A DNA stretch of 42,359 nucleotides from Candidatus Gastranaerophilales bacterium (GTDB taxonomy: Bacteria > Cyanobacteriota > Vampirovibrionia > Gastranaerophilales > Gastranaerophilaceae), in the NCBI GenBank assembly GCA_944325075.1, contig CALUYU010000015.1, forward strand, positions 1 through 42,359, read 5' to 3'. This document shows positions 23,206-32,120 of this stretch, one piece after another. The notes under the pieces were generated by a model, which saw only the letters and a list, made by a program, of their open reading frames with translations, was not told where the DNA came from and did not search any database. The translations under genes were made by a program, and so were the position numbers. The stretch's first letter is position 1. Each line of letters begins with the position of its first letter.

Positions 23206-25236
23206 TTACTCAGTTTTTTCTTTAAGAACTTCTGCATAATACCCTAACTTTTCAAGAGTTGGAGCCATTCTTTCGTTAAGGCGTCCGCGGAATTCATCAA
23301 TTTTGGCTTCATCCTGGCTTCCGTCAGGCATTGTTGCAAATCTGTTGCTAAAGTTGACTACATCCATATCAATTTTTGCCTGTACGGCCGTCTTTAGAAT
23401 TTCAGGTATATTTAGTGCTGTTGGAGCTTCTCTTTCAAGATTTTTATAATATTCATCTTCAAAGTTATTGTTCAATCTAAGCTTCCAGTTATAAGCAGAT
23501 TTAGTACCCTTTTCATTGTAGCGTTCTTCTATTCCAAAGAAATCATTGAATGGAATTTGAATTCTGTCTGCAGTAGTAAATAATTCTGCAAATTTTGCTT
23601 TTACTCTTTCCATTGGATTTTCTAAAAGTTTTTGTTTAAAAGCTTCTTTTTCATTTTGGCGTTTAGGATCAGAATTAAGGTATCCTGCCAGATAATCTAT
23701 ATGCCATGCTCCGTTGCCTTTATCCCAATTGTCTGTAAAATTCTTATCCTGGATAAGTTTGATGGCAGCCGGTTCATCATGGGAGCCCATTAATGCCCAG
23801 TTTCTTCTTGATGTTCCCTCGCCTCTTTCCCAATGAAGTTGTGTCATGCCGGGAATATTCAATTCATTTTTATATATTGATCTGAATACATCTGTTTGGT
23901 TCCCTAAATCTTCCCATACTGCTTTCTCAGGGGGTATACCATGCGACGCAAGTGTTGGAAGAACAATCTGCTCTAATACTTTTTGGTAATTACCATCAGG
24001 ATCGATTTCTTTTAGTTTAGACATATTGTTTGCCCTGAATTTGCTCCAGTCAAGGTGTCCGTTAACATATGAAACACTTTTTTTATCGTAAACATAAGGG
24101 TCTACCAAGCCTAATACGTGGTCTATTCTTATATTTTCACAGTATTCCAATCCTGATTCAAGCTTTTCTTTTAGAAATTTTCCGGCCGGTCCAATGCTTC
24201 CGTTTTTATTAAACAATTTTTTAGGATCAAGTACCGGGATATCCCAAAGTTGCGGACCTCCGTCCAGTCCGCCTTCCGGACAACCAAGACGAAAATCTTT
24301 TAAGAAGATTTCTCTATGCATCCACTCTTCGCTTGTATCATTTCCTACAAGGTTATCATTTATGTATTCAAATCCTCCGATACTATCTCTGTATACTTTA
24401 TTTTCTTTTAATTGTTTATCTACCAGAAATTGTCCGAATACATAACTATTTATATCTTCTTTGGATCTTGATAAAATTTGTCTGTATCTGTTAATTGCTT
24501 CAATATCATGTTTTTTCAGCAATGATATTAAGTTCCTGTCAATTTCACTTTCCCAAACATCAGTATCTCTTGTTCCGTATGTTCTGCTCAAAACCTCAAA
24601 AATTCCGGCTTGCAGCATTTTATTCCCTTTTCTTGCTTTGAAGTCATTATATTCTTTAAGAAGTTTCATTGCATTTTTATCTTTTACACGGACTTTATCT
24701 TTAAAGTTTTCGTATGCATCTTTAATTATTTTGTCGTAATTTTCAAATGCATCAAAGAATTTTGAATATTCAAAAGTATTTACATCATTGTAATATTTAA
24801 CTCTTAATGATTTTAGTTCTTCATCGTTTATGATATTTGCATATTTATCTGTTGCAAGTTCATCCGCATCAATGAACATCTTGTTAAGAGCAAAAATTGA
24901 ACCTGAGTATGGAGAAATATCGCCTCGTGTAATTTCTCCCATTGGTCCAAGCTGATTTGCGTTGAAACCATGAAGTCTTTCCAAATTGATTAATTGTTTT
25001 GCTGTTGCACTAACCGGAGAACCTATCCCGAGATCATTTTCCTTAACCGGGTTGCAAGGCCCATGCAGAACCATTGCCACTGACACTACTCCAAGGTAGT
25101 CTAAAGCACTTTTTATAGCATTAGTATTGTAATCTTCTTCTTCCTCTTTGTTTAATCGGCGTGTAAAGGCAGGTGAAGAGCTATATTTTCCTGTATTATA
25201 GTAATTATTAAATACGTTTATTTTCCCTATTTGCAT
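23206..25236 (-). CDS. Divergent 4-alpha-glucanotransferase (GH77, MalQ-like)
   Basis: GH77 enzymes transfer alpha-1,4-glucan chains in glycogen or maltodextrin metabolism. All three catalytic carboxylates are visible: nucleophile D372 in IRIDHVLGL, acid/base E442 in WEDLGNQTD and D487 in GSHDEPA. Also seen are LGPMGEITRGDISPYSGSIFALNKMFID (94-123) and PQLWDIPVLD (328-337). At 676 aa it is longer than typical amylomaltase (~500), with extra helical segments (about 130-300). The substrate may therefore differ. The N-terminus MQIGKINVFNNYYNTGKY is a non-catalytic tag-like extension. No other glycogen genes are near; it follows the FlhA-like gene by 54 bp. Confidence 0.85.
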   Translation of the reverse strand: MQIGKINVFNNYYNTGKYSSSPAFTRRLNKEEEEDYNTNAIKSALDYLGVVSVAMVLHGPCNPVKENDLGIGSPVSATAKQLINLERLHGFNANQLGPMGEITRGDISPYSGSIFALNKMFIDADELATDKYANIINDEELKSLRVKYYNDVNTFEYSKFFDAFENYDKIIKDAYENFKDKVRVKDKNAMKLLKEYNDFKARKGNKMLQAGIFEVLSRTYGTRDTDVWESEIDRNLISLLKKHDIEAINRYRQILSRSKEDINSYVFGQFLVDKQLKENKVYRDSIGGFEYINDNLVGNDTSEEWMHREIFLKDFRLGCPEGGLDGGPQLWDIPVLDPKKLFNKNGSIGPAGKFLKEKLESGLEYCENIRIDHVLGLVDPYVYDKKSVSYVNGHLDWSKFRANNMSKLKEIDPDGNYQKVLEQIVLPTLASHGIPPEKAVWEDLGNQTDVFRSIYKNELNIPGMTQLHWERGEGTSRRNWALMGSHDEPAAIKLIQDKNFTDNWDKGNGAWHIDYLAGYLNSDPKRQNEKEAFKQKLLENPMERVKAKFAELFTTADRIQIPFNDFFGIEERYNEKGTKSAYNWKLRLNNNFEDEYYKNLEREAPTALNIPEILKTAVQAKIDMDVVNFSNRFATMPDGSQDEAKIDEFRGRLNERMAPTLEKLGYYAEVLKEKTE

Positions 25237-25290
25237 GTCAATACTAAAACCTCAACAAAAATTTTTTTGCTATTACTTTGAAAAATTTTT

Positions 25291-26769
25291 TTATATATTT
25301 GTAACAATTTCTATAGGAAAATTGCAGCCTATTTCTTCTCTTGTTATTACGGTAATATCATTTAGGTAATTTGACAAAAGGGTAAAAAACAGATGCCGGT
25401 ATTCCATTTGAACAAGTATTTTAGGACTTTGGATTCCATACTGTTTTGATTTTTTTGCAATTTTAGCGGCCAGTTTTTCTGCAAAGTCTCCGTCTACTTT
25501 TATTATATAGTCGTCATCTTCTTCAAACCTTGGCGTAAATGCTTCTAATGTTTTGTCACTTATTTCAAAGACCTGTATAACTCCGTCTTGATTTACTAAT
25601 TTTTTGCATATATGTTTGGATAATGCAATTCTGATTTTTTTTAGCAAATCAGACTTTGGACAATCATCTGCATAGTCATTAAGTTTCTCAAAAATATATG
25701 TAATATCTTTTATTGATACTCTTTCTTTTACAAGATTAGATAATATGAATTTTAAATCAGCAGGAGTTATAAAATCAGGGATTACATTGTCGACCAGGAA
25801 AGGATTTGCCTGGGAGGCAATATTTATATATTTATCTATATCAGAGTAATCAAGCAGTTCGTCAACATATTTTACTGCATAAAATTCCAAAAGTCTTGCA
25901 ATATATTCTGAGCCGGTAACACCTTTTTCCCAAAAATCTTTTGTTTGGGATTGTTCCAGCCAAATAGTTTTTTTGCCGGTTATTACATCAATTCCGTATA
26001 TTGAATTTTTAGGCTTTTTCTCAAGATGAAGGTCTTCTGCAAAAAACATTGAATAAGACGGATAAACGCAGGATCTATGAACCTCCAGCCCTCTTATTTT
26101 TATTGAGAATTCGTAAGGATTAAGCGTTTCGTCATCTTTAAAAACAATTTTAGGAATAATATAACCGAGTTCGTCTGTAAGTTTTAATCTTGTTTTTACT
26201 GTTGCTGCCAGAAGTCCTTCTTCCTGAGGTTCTTTTTCTGTATTTAAGTAATCCAGTAATTCTTCACTCAGGTTTATTGACAGCTTATCTTCATGAAGCC
26301 TTGAGTACATAACATCAGGGGATGTTGCTTTTGATAATTTTTGTTTTAGATCATCCAGCTCCTTTAATCCCGCAGAAATTTTATCATTTAATTTTTTTCT
26401 GTTTACCGATGCCGGTGCTTCGCACTCTAGCTCAGATTTAATTTTTGATATTTTTTTCTGCTGGCTTACTATTTTTGATTGAATATCAATACAATTTTCA
26501 TAAGGCGTAAGTTCCGGAGAAAGCATTTTTTCCATTTGGCTTTTAAATGATGTTATGTTGATAATATCTCCGTTTCCGTTGTCTTCCGGTGATTTCAGTT
26601 CAGACATAAAAATACAGTTATACTTGAAACCGTCATCTGTTTCAATTTCGTTCATACTGTATAATTCCCAGCCGTTCATAGACATTTCGTTTAATAAATT
26701 CTGTAACTCCTGAGGATTATCACTTGAGCAGCTTTTTATTATGTATTGCATTCTGTTACTTTTAAACAT
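25291..26769 (-). CDS. Soluble FlhA cytoplasmic-domain (FHIPEP) protein with DUF4177-like N-terminus
   Basis: 492 aa. About residues 165-492 follow the C-terminal cytoplasmic domain of FlhA/SctV export-gate proteins in order: LTDELGYIIPKIVFKDDETL, NPYEFSIKIRGLEV, YGIDVITGKKTIWL, a helical block with VPDFITPADLKFILSNLVKERVSIKD-like spacing (about 330-355), and the end ILVQMEY...ITREEIGCNFPIEIVTNI, matching the family's SPEL...SYNEI...V ending. The ~320-residue membrane part of FlhA is absent. Instead there is an N-terminal DUF4177-like fold (about 6-58; LLNEMSMNGWELYSM) and a coiled coil (about 95-150). No flagellar or type III genes are in the window. FlhA-C normally forms the nonameric ring that receives chaperone-substrate complexes; what a soluble one does is unknown. 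AGGGA lies before the ATG. Confidence 0.82.
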   Translation of the reverse strand: MFKSNRMQYIIKSCSSDNPQELQNLLNEMSMNGWELYSMNEIETDDGFKYNCIFMSELKSPEDNGNGDIINITSFKSQMEKMLSPELTPYENCIDIQSKIVSQQKKISKIKSELECEAPASVNRKKLNDKISAGLKELDDLKQKLSKATSPDVMYSRLHEDKLSINLSEELLDYLNTEKEPQEEGLLAATVKTRLKLTDELGYIIPKIVFKDDETLNPYEFSIKIRGLEVHRSCVYPSYSMFFAEDLHLEKKPKNSIYGIDVITGKKTIWLEQSQTKDFWEKGVTGSEYIARLLEFYAVKYVDELLDYSDIDKYINIASQANPFLVDNVIPDFITPADLKFILSNLVKERVSIKDITYIFEKLNDYADDCPKSDLLKKIRIALSKHICKKLVNQDGVIQVFEISDKTLEAFTPRFEEDDDYIIKVDGDFAEKLAAKIAKKSKQYGIQSPKILVQMEYRHLFFTLLSNYLNDITVITREEIGCNFPIEIVTNI

Positions 26770-26785
26770 TTTTATATCCCTTTTT

Positions 26786-28096
26786 TTATGGTTTTATAAT
26801 TTCATAAATTTGCTTGATTGCGGCAGGCTTTTCGGTGCAAATTTCAAATGCCTCATCCAAATATTTTTTGCATTCTTCTGTTTTTGCAGGGGCATTTGAA
26901 TATATTGTGTATAATACGTCGCCATTTGCAACCGGTTCACCTGTTTTTTTATTTAAAAATACCCCTACACTGTAATCTATCGGATCATTTTTTTTATCGC
27001 GGCCTGCGCCCAAAAGCTTACATCCATATGCTGTTTTGTATGCATCAATTCTTTTTATGTAGCCGGAGCTTTTCGCTTTTACTTCTATTTTGAATTGTGA
27101 TTGAGGAAATTTCGAATAATTATTTATAACCTCGGGATCGCCCCCCTGGGCAATAATTAATTCCTTAAATTTGTCGATAGCTTTACCTGTGTATATAAGT
27201 TCTTTCAGGTAAGCTCTTGCTGTTTCTTCATCAATAAATTTTCCTGTCTGCATTAGAGCAATTGTTGCAAAATCATAAGTTAATTCTGCAATATCTCCCT
27301 TTATGATATTCCCTTTTAGAAATTCTATTGATTCAATAATTTCAAGAGCATTCCCGACAGCTCTGCCAAGTGGTTCTTCCATTGACGTAACTACTGCGAT
27401 AATTGATTTATTAAGGTGTTTCCCGACCCGAACCATTAATTTTGCCAGTTCAACAGCGTCTTGAGGTGTTTTCATGAACGCTCCGGAACCGTATTTTACA
27501 TCAAGAATTATATGGCCGGCGCCGGCTGCTATCTTTTTAGAAACAACTGAAGAGGCAATTAAAGGCATTGAATCAATCGTTGCCGTTACGTCTCTCAGTG
27601 AATATAAAATACCGTCTGCCGGTGTAAGATTATTTGTCTGCTGACCTATTGCAACTCCGATTTTTTTTACCTGGTTTATCATTTCTTCGACTGAAAGCCG
27701 GCAGGAAAAATTCGGAATAGATTCAAGTTTATCAATTGTTCCGCCGGTATGCCCAAGGCCTTTCCCGGATAATTTGGCAATAGGTATTCCGGCCGCAGCA
27801 AGAAGAGGAATTAATGTTATTGTAACCTTATCCCCGACTCCGCCGGTGGAGTGTTTATCAAATATTTGTTTACTAAATTCTCCAAAATCAATGCAGTCAC
27901 CGGAATTGATTATTGCATCCGTTAAATTGGCTGTTTCAATTTCGCTCATGCCGCGGAACCATACAGCCATTAACCAGGCGCTTGCCTGATAATCCGGCAT
28001 GCTATTATCCGTCAAAGATGAAATAAAATAATTTATTTCATCTTTGGATAATTCTTTGCCTTGTTTTTTCTTATCGATTATATCGACTATTCTCAT
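26786..28096 (-). CDS. Pyrimidine-nucleoside / thymidine phosphorylase
   Basis: Phosphorolysis of thymidine, deoxyuridine or uridine to base and sugar-1-phosphate in nucleoside salvage. Family signatures: the helical N-domain ending WFRGMSEIE, KHSTGGVGDKVT phosphate loop, SGKGLGHTGGTIDKLESIPNF, SSVVSKKIAAGAGHIILDVKYGSGAFMK, and the C-terminal domain. At 436 aa it is the size of DeoA/Pdp. Sequence alone does not separate thymidine (deoA) from broad pyrimidine (pdp) specificity. The ATG lies 2 bp after the ompH stop, with no strong ribosome site, so it is translationally coupled to the chaperone gene, an odd partner. Confidence 0.95.
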   Translation of the reverse strand: MRIVDIIDKKKQGKELSKDEINYFISSLTDNSMPDYQASAWLMAVWFRGMSEIETANLTDAIINSGDCIDFGEFSKQIFDKHSTGGVGDKVTITLIPLLAAAGIPIAKLSGKGLGHTGGTIDKLESIPNFSCRLSVEEMINQVKKIGVAIGQQTNNLTPADGILYSLRDVTATIDSMPLIASSVVSKKIAAGAGHIILDVKYGSGAFMKTPQDAVELAKLMVRVGKHLNKSIIAVVTSMEEPLGRAVGNALEIIESIEFLKGNIIKGDIAELTYDFATIALMQTGKFIDEETARAYLKELIYTGKAIDKFKELIIAQGGDPEVINNYSKFPQSQFKIEVKAKSSGYIKRIDAYKTAYGCKLLGAGRDKKNDPIDYSVGVFLNKKTGEPVANGDVLYTIYSNAPAKTEECKKYLDEAFEICTEKPAAIKQIYEIIKP

Positions 28097-28098
28097 TC

Positions 28099-28554
28099 TT
28101 AGTTACCGCTTTTTAACTTTTGTATAACTTGATCCGTAATATCTACTCCGCCGACAAATATTACTCTGAAGTCAACTACTGCGTCTAAATGCTGTTCTAC
28201 AAGAACTTTTTTTGCTGCAGCCTGGATATTATTATATACCATTTCTTCTTTTTGGCTTCTTAATTTTGCATAAGCATCTTGTTTAGCGTCAAGTTCTTTT
28301 GCGGTTGCTTCTTCAAAATTTTGTTTTTTCAAAGGTGTGTCTAATGATTTATATTGTTTTTCTTTATCAACCATAAACTGTTGAAGTTCTAACGCCTTTG
28401 CATCAACTTCCTTAATTGCCTGTTGTGCAAGAGGATAACCTTCTTGAACTTTTTGGTAATTAATGTAGCCTACTCCGCCTGCAAAAGCCTGATTTGCTCC
28501 GGCCATTACAAGTCCGCATCCTAGTAACGTCATTGCCATTTTTAAGTTTTTCAT
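28099..28554 (-). CDS. OmpH/Skp-family periplasmic chaperone
   Basis: 151 aa. A signal peptide (cleavage probably after NQAFA) precedes a Skp-type helical hairpin: IGYINYQKV-like start (GYINYQKVQEGYPLAQQAI), long coiled-coil arms rich in K/E/Q/A, and a C-terminal strand VGGVDITDQVI. Skp trimers hold unfolded outer-membrane proteins for delivery to BAM, and bamA lies directly upstream (32 bp), as in many diderms. AGGAGG lies 4 bp before the ATG. Confidence 0.92.
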   Translation of the reverse strand: MKNLKMAMTLLGCGLVMAGANQAFAGGVGYINYQKVQEGYPLAQQAIKEVDAKALELQQFMVDKEKQYKSLDTPLKKQNFEEATAKELDAKQDAYAKLRSQKEEMVYNNIQAAAKKVLVEQHLDAVVDFRVIFVGGVDITDQVIQKLKSGN

Positions 28555-28586
28555 AATACCTCCTGTATTTGTTTTTATTATTGTAA

Positions 28587-30527
28587 TTAGTATAAGAAAT
28601 CACCTACACCAAAAGTAAAGTATCCGCCTTTAGATCCGTTATCACCCACTGGTGTAAGAGGAATACCATAATCAACCGAAAGCGGGCCTATACCAGGTAT
28701 ATACAATTTTACACCAACACCGGCTGATACAGCATACAGCGGACGATCATATAATGTTGATGATATTGTCGGGTTAAATACTTTCCCGGCATCAACGAAT
28801 GCAGTTAATCTTACGTTATTAAGAAATCCTCCGATTTTTGACCTTGATAATCTTGTCCGGTCGAGGAAAGGAATTGGTGTTGCAAATTCCATTGACCCCA
28901 TAACAAAAGCATCGCCGGTTCCGACTCCGCTCATTTTAAAGCCGCGGATTGAGTATGGGCCTCCTAAACGGTAAGCCATTACCTCAGGCATATCGTCTCC
29001 GTGAATTCTTCCGCCGGCTCTTGCCATAAATGACAAGGATGATTTTTTAGCAATTGGGATATAGTGCTTAATTGAACCTGATAATTTCCCGTGGGTTTTA
29101 TCAAATCCATCCAGCCCTATTTCTTCATCAAATCTGATATTTGCAATTGTACCTTTTCTGGTTACAACAGAGGAATCTCTTGTATCATAGATTAGTGCAG
29201 GGCTTAAGGACAAGAATAACCCTCCGTCAAGTTGTTTTGCACGTTCGCTTATCGGCACGCCATAGCGGGCGTACATACTTGCAATTTTGTTGAAATCTCC
29301 TTCTCTTACGTCAACATTTTCAACTCCAAGAGAGAAGGTTGATGTCATATGCCGATTTTTCTTCATACGGTGAGCTACTGTAACTTCACCGCCAAAACGT
29401 CTTTCTATTGCAAGAGGAACCTGATATGACCCGTAATCTCTGAAATAGAGTTTAGACATTAATGATGTATCTGCATTCAGAAAATGCGGTTCAAAAAAGC
29501 TTAATTCAAATTGCATATTCACGCGGCGTTTAATTGAAGCGTCGTTTAGGATTACACCTGAACCTACTATACCGTTTAAGGAAATACGCTGGTTCAGACC
29601 GCGGAAGTTGTTATTTGCAAGCCCGGCAGATCCAAATACACCGGTTACGGAATCAATACCGCCGCCAATCGAAATCGTTGCGGTATTTTGTTCCTGAACA
29701 TTTATTGTAATGTCATATTTATCAGGATCATCTTCGCATGGGGTTATTTCTCTTGTTACATCTTTAAATGACTGGGTTGCGTATAATCTTACCAAATCCT
29801 GTTTTACCTGGTTTTCATTATAAACCATGCCCGGTTCGACCAGAATATTTCGTTCAATTACAAAATCTTTAGTCTTTTTATTTCCAGAGATTGCGATTGA
29901 ATTAACTATCCCTTCCTTAATTTTGATATTTATGGTTCCGTCCGGATCATCTGTTACAGATTCAATCCTTGAAAGAATATAACCTTTTGAACTGTATATT
30001 GACTGAATTTTTTCAATAGCCTCATTTAGCTGGCTGATATTTTGGGGTTTCCCTTTCATTGGAAGCAGAGGTGCTAAAATTTCATCGGTAGGAATTACGG
30101 TATTTCCTTCAATAGTAAAATCTGTAACCGGAGCATTTTCTTCCAGTATGACTTTTAATGTTACGGTTCCGTCGGGATTATTTACCGGAATTGCGCGCAT
30201 TTTTTCTGTAAAATATCCCATTTGGTATACATTTTTCAGACCATCTTGAATGGAGTCTCTTTTGTACGCATCTCCTTTATGGAGATTAAGTTTAGATAGG
30301 ATTTCTTCTTCTGAGACAACATTTGTGCCATGAATTTCAATGTCTTTAATATAGCGGAGATTTTTTTCTCCGGATGTCTTTTCTTCTTTAGCGGCAGGCT
30401 TAGGGGCTTCTATGTTTCCTGAGTCGGCGATACTTGGGAAGTAGTCCTCCGCTGCTAATGACGCAAGGGGACATGACGCTGCAAACGCCAATGCCAATAT
30501 TAATTTATATATTTTTGGAGTATTCAA
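28587..30527 (-). CDS. bamA: Outer-membrane assembly factor BamA (Omp85)
   Basis: BamA folds beta-barrel proteins into the outer membrane. It has a signal peptide (KIYKLILALAFAASCPLASLA), three POTRA domains (starting near YIKDIEIHGTNVVSEEEI, VTDFTIEGNTVIPTDEIL and VNSIAISGNKKTKDFVI) rather than the five of proteobacteria, and a 16-strand-type barrel with the conserved GPYSIRGF loop-6 motif. Three POTRAs are typical of cyanobacterial Omp85, which supports the taxonomic guess. I choose TTG 30527 (AGGA upstream, clean signal peptide): the in-frame ATG at 30560 lies at the expected transcription start of the extended -10 box and would add a poor leader. It begins the bamA-ompH-nucleoside phosphorylase run. 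Confidence 0.93.
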   Translation of the reverse strand: MNTPKIYKLILALAFAASCPLASLAAEDYFPSIADSGNIEAPKPAAKEEKTSGEKNLRYIKDIEIHGTNVVSEEEILSKLNLHKGDAYKRDSIQDGLKNVYQMGYFTEKMRAIPVNNPDGTVTLKVILEENAPVTDFTIEGNTVIPTDEILAPLLPMKGKPQNISQLNEAIEKIQSIYSSKGYILSRIESVTDDPDGTINIKIKEGIVNSIAISGNKKTKDFVIERNILVEPGMVYNENQVKQDLVRLYATQSFKDVTREITPCEDDPDKYDITINVQEQNTATISIGGGIDSVTGVFGSAGLANNNFRGLNQRISLNGIVGSGVILNDASIKRRVNMQFELSFFEPHFLNADTSLMSKLYFRDYGSYQVPLAIERRFGGEVTVAHRMKKNRHMTSTFSLGVENVDVREGDFNKIASMYARYGVPISERAKQLDGGLFLSLSPALIYDTRDSSVVTRKGTIANIRFDEEIGLDGFDKTHGKLSGSIKHYIPIAKKSSLSFMARAGGRIHGDDMPEVMAYRLGGPYSIRGFKMSGVGTGDAFVMGSMEFATPIPFLDRTRLSRSKIGGFLNNVRLTAFVDAGKVFNPTISSTLYDRPLYAVSAGVGVKLYIPGIGPLSVDYGIPLTPVGDNGSKGGYFTFGVGDFLY

Positions 30528-30565
30528 ACACCCAGTCCTTAATAATTCTATCCTACCCATTCAGT

Positions 30566-30574
30566 ATTATAACA
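30566..30574 (-). promoter_or_regulatory. Extended -10 promoter of bamA
   Basis: TGTTATAAT on the minus strand is an extended -10 (TGn plus TATAAT). No good -35 box is seen. The start point would fall near 30559, supporting translation from the TTG at 30527. Confidence 0.5.
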
Positions 30575-30605
30575 TAAAACATTTAAAAGGAAACATGTAA
30601 ATATA

Positions 30606-31424
30606 TTATTTTTTCATGCCGGTTAAATAAGAGTATATGTCGTTTTTGTTAATGTTATAAAGCGTTGATATTATCATTGAAATGTCTTTATCTGAAAACT
30701 TTTTTTCTTGTAAAGCTTTAATCTTATCATCAAATTCTTCAGCGTTTAACTGTTTTGTTGATCTGTGAACCATGCCGGCAATTTCTCCCTTGAGAATATT
30801 TCCGCTAAAATACTTGATAACATTTTCAACATTATCCGTAACTGTTTCTTCAAAAATTTTTGTTAGTTCGCGGCCAATGGATACTGTTTTCTCCGGGAAA
30901 TGTTCCGATATTATTTTAAGTGTTGCAAGTAGCCGGTTTGGTGATTCATAAAACACCATATCAATATTTTTATATTTATTTAGTAGATTTGTAATTTGAT
31001 TTTTTGATTTTGGTAAAAATCCTACAAACGCGAATTCCTCATTTTCTCTTGGAATTTGAGATAGGAGAGTAACTGCTGCATTTGCTCCCGGCAAGGCTGT
31101 AATGCTTATTCCTTCTTCCCGTAATTCTTTAACAAGTATTGCTCCGGGATCACAAAATAACGGGGTACCGGCATCAGAGACTAATGCCATTTTCTTACCG
31201 CTTTTAAGTATTTCCAAAAATTTTGATATCCGTTCTTTTTCGTTAAATTTATGGTAGGAAATGCATTTTGTTTTTATTGAGAAGTGATTCAGAAGTTTTT
31301 GGGTATTTCTCATATCTTCACAAGCAATAATGTCCACCATATTTAACACGTCAAGTGCTCTGGCTGTAATATCGCCAAGATTTCCAATAGGAGTTGGTAC
31401 AATATAAAAATCATATTCTTTCAT
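30606..31424 (-). CDS. rsmI: 16S rRNA (cytidine-1402 2'-O) methyltransferase RsmI
   Basis: RsmI methylates the ribose of C1402 in 16S rRNA, tuning decoding fidelity. The tetrapyrrole-methylase fold is clear: YIVPTPIGNLGDITARALDVL, ACEDMRNTQKLL, LVSDAGTPLFCDPGAILV, ALPGANAAVTLL, FVGFLPKSK and YESPNRLLATL. Length 272 aa is usual. It follows lepB by 51 bp and precedes the bamA promoter, ending the prenyl synthase-lepB-rsmI unit. No strong ribosome site is seen. Confidence 0.95.
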   Translation of the reverse strand: MKEYDFYIVPTPIGNLGDITARALDVLNMVDIIACEDMRNTQKLLNHFSIKTKCISYHKFNEKERISKFLEILKSGKKMALVSDAGTPLFCDPGAILVKELREEGISITALPGANAAVTLLSQIPRENEEFAFVGFLPKSKNQITNLLNKYKNIDMVFYESPNRLLATLKIISEHFPEKTVSIGRELTKIFEETVTDNVENVIKYFSGNILKGEIAGMVHRSTKQLNAEEFDDKIKALQEKKFSDKDISMIISTLYNINKNDIYSYLTGMKK

Positions 31425-31475
31425 ACGTTTTTATTGTAGCACAAATTCCTTGGTTAGGATTATTCATGATAGGAA

Positions 31476-32120
31476 TTAGTTTAATTTTTTTACCCTTGTA
31501 AACGGCCAGAACAGAAAAACTGCCCTTCCTATAAATCTATCTTCAGGTAATAATCCCCAATATCTTCCGTCCTGGGAATTCCCTCTGTTATCACCCATCA
31601 TCATATAGTGTTTTTCAGGTATAACAACCGGCCCGCACAGCATTGCCTCGGTACATGGGGTGTAATCGTATGGACTTTGGATATATGGTTCATTTAAAGG
31701 TTTATCATTTATATAAACCGTGTATTTTCCGGTAGAATCGGATTTCAGCTCGAATTTATCACCGGGTACGCCTATTACTCGTTTTATATATGCAATATCC
31801 TTGCAGAAGAAACCGGTTAATCTTGCGAATACTTTTAATGGTGTGTTTTTCAGCTGCTCAAAAGGCGGATAAAAAACCATAATATCTCCGCGTTTTGGGG
31901 TTGAGTAGAACCTTGAATATCTTTCAACAAATATCCGGTCTCCTTCAACCAGTGTCGGCCGCATTGAACCCGATGGTATCCATCTGATCTCTCCAATGAA
32001 AAATCGTATGATAATTACCATTACAACTACAAATACAACTGTATCAACAGTTTCTTTTATTGCCGGTTTGTTTTTTTCGTAAGATTCTTTTATTATTTTT
32101 TTTATTTCTTCTTTAGTCAT
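31476..32120 (-). CDS. lepB: Signal peptidase I
   Basis: LepB removes signal peptides from Sec- and Tat-exported proteins at the outer face of the inner membrane. One N-terminal membrane helix (about 25-43) precedes the catalytic motifs: WIPSGSMRPT with Ser52, AYIKRVIGVPGDKF with Lys113, and box E MGDNRGNSQDGRYWG. Length 214 aa is typical. The gene overlaps the upstream prenyl synthase by 8 bp, so translation is coupled. Confidence 0.95.
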   Translation of the reverse strand: MTKEEIKKIIKESYEKNKPAIKETVDTVVFVVVMVIIIRFFIGEIRWIPSGSMRPTLVEGDRIFVERYSRFYSTPKRGDIMVFYPPFEQLKNTPLKVFARLTGFFCKDIAYIKRVIGVPGDKFELKSDSTGKYTVYINDKPLNEPYIQSPYDYTPCTEAMLCGPVVIPEKHYMMMGDNRGNSQDGRYWGLLPEDRFIGRAVFLFWPFTRVKKLN

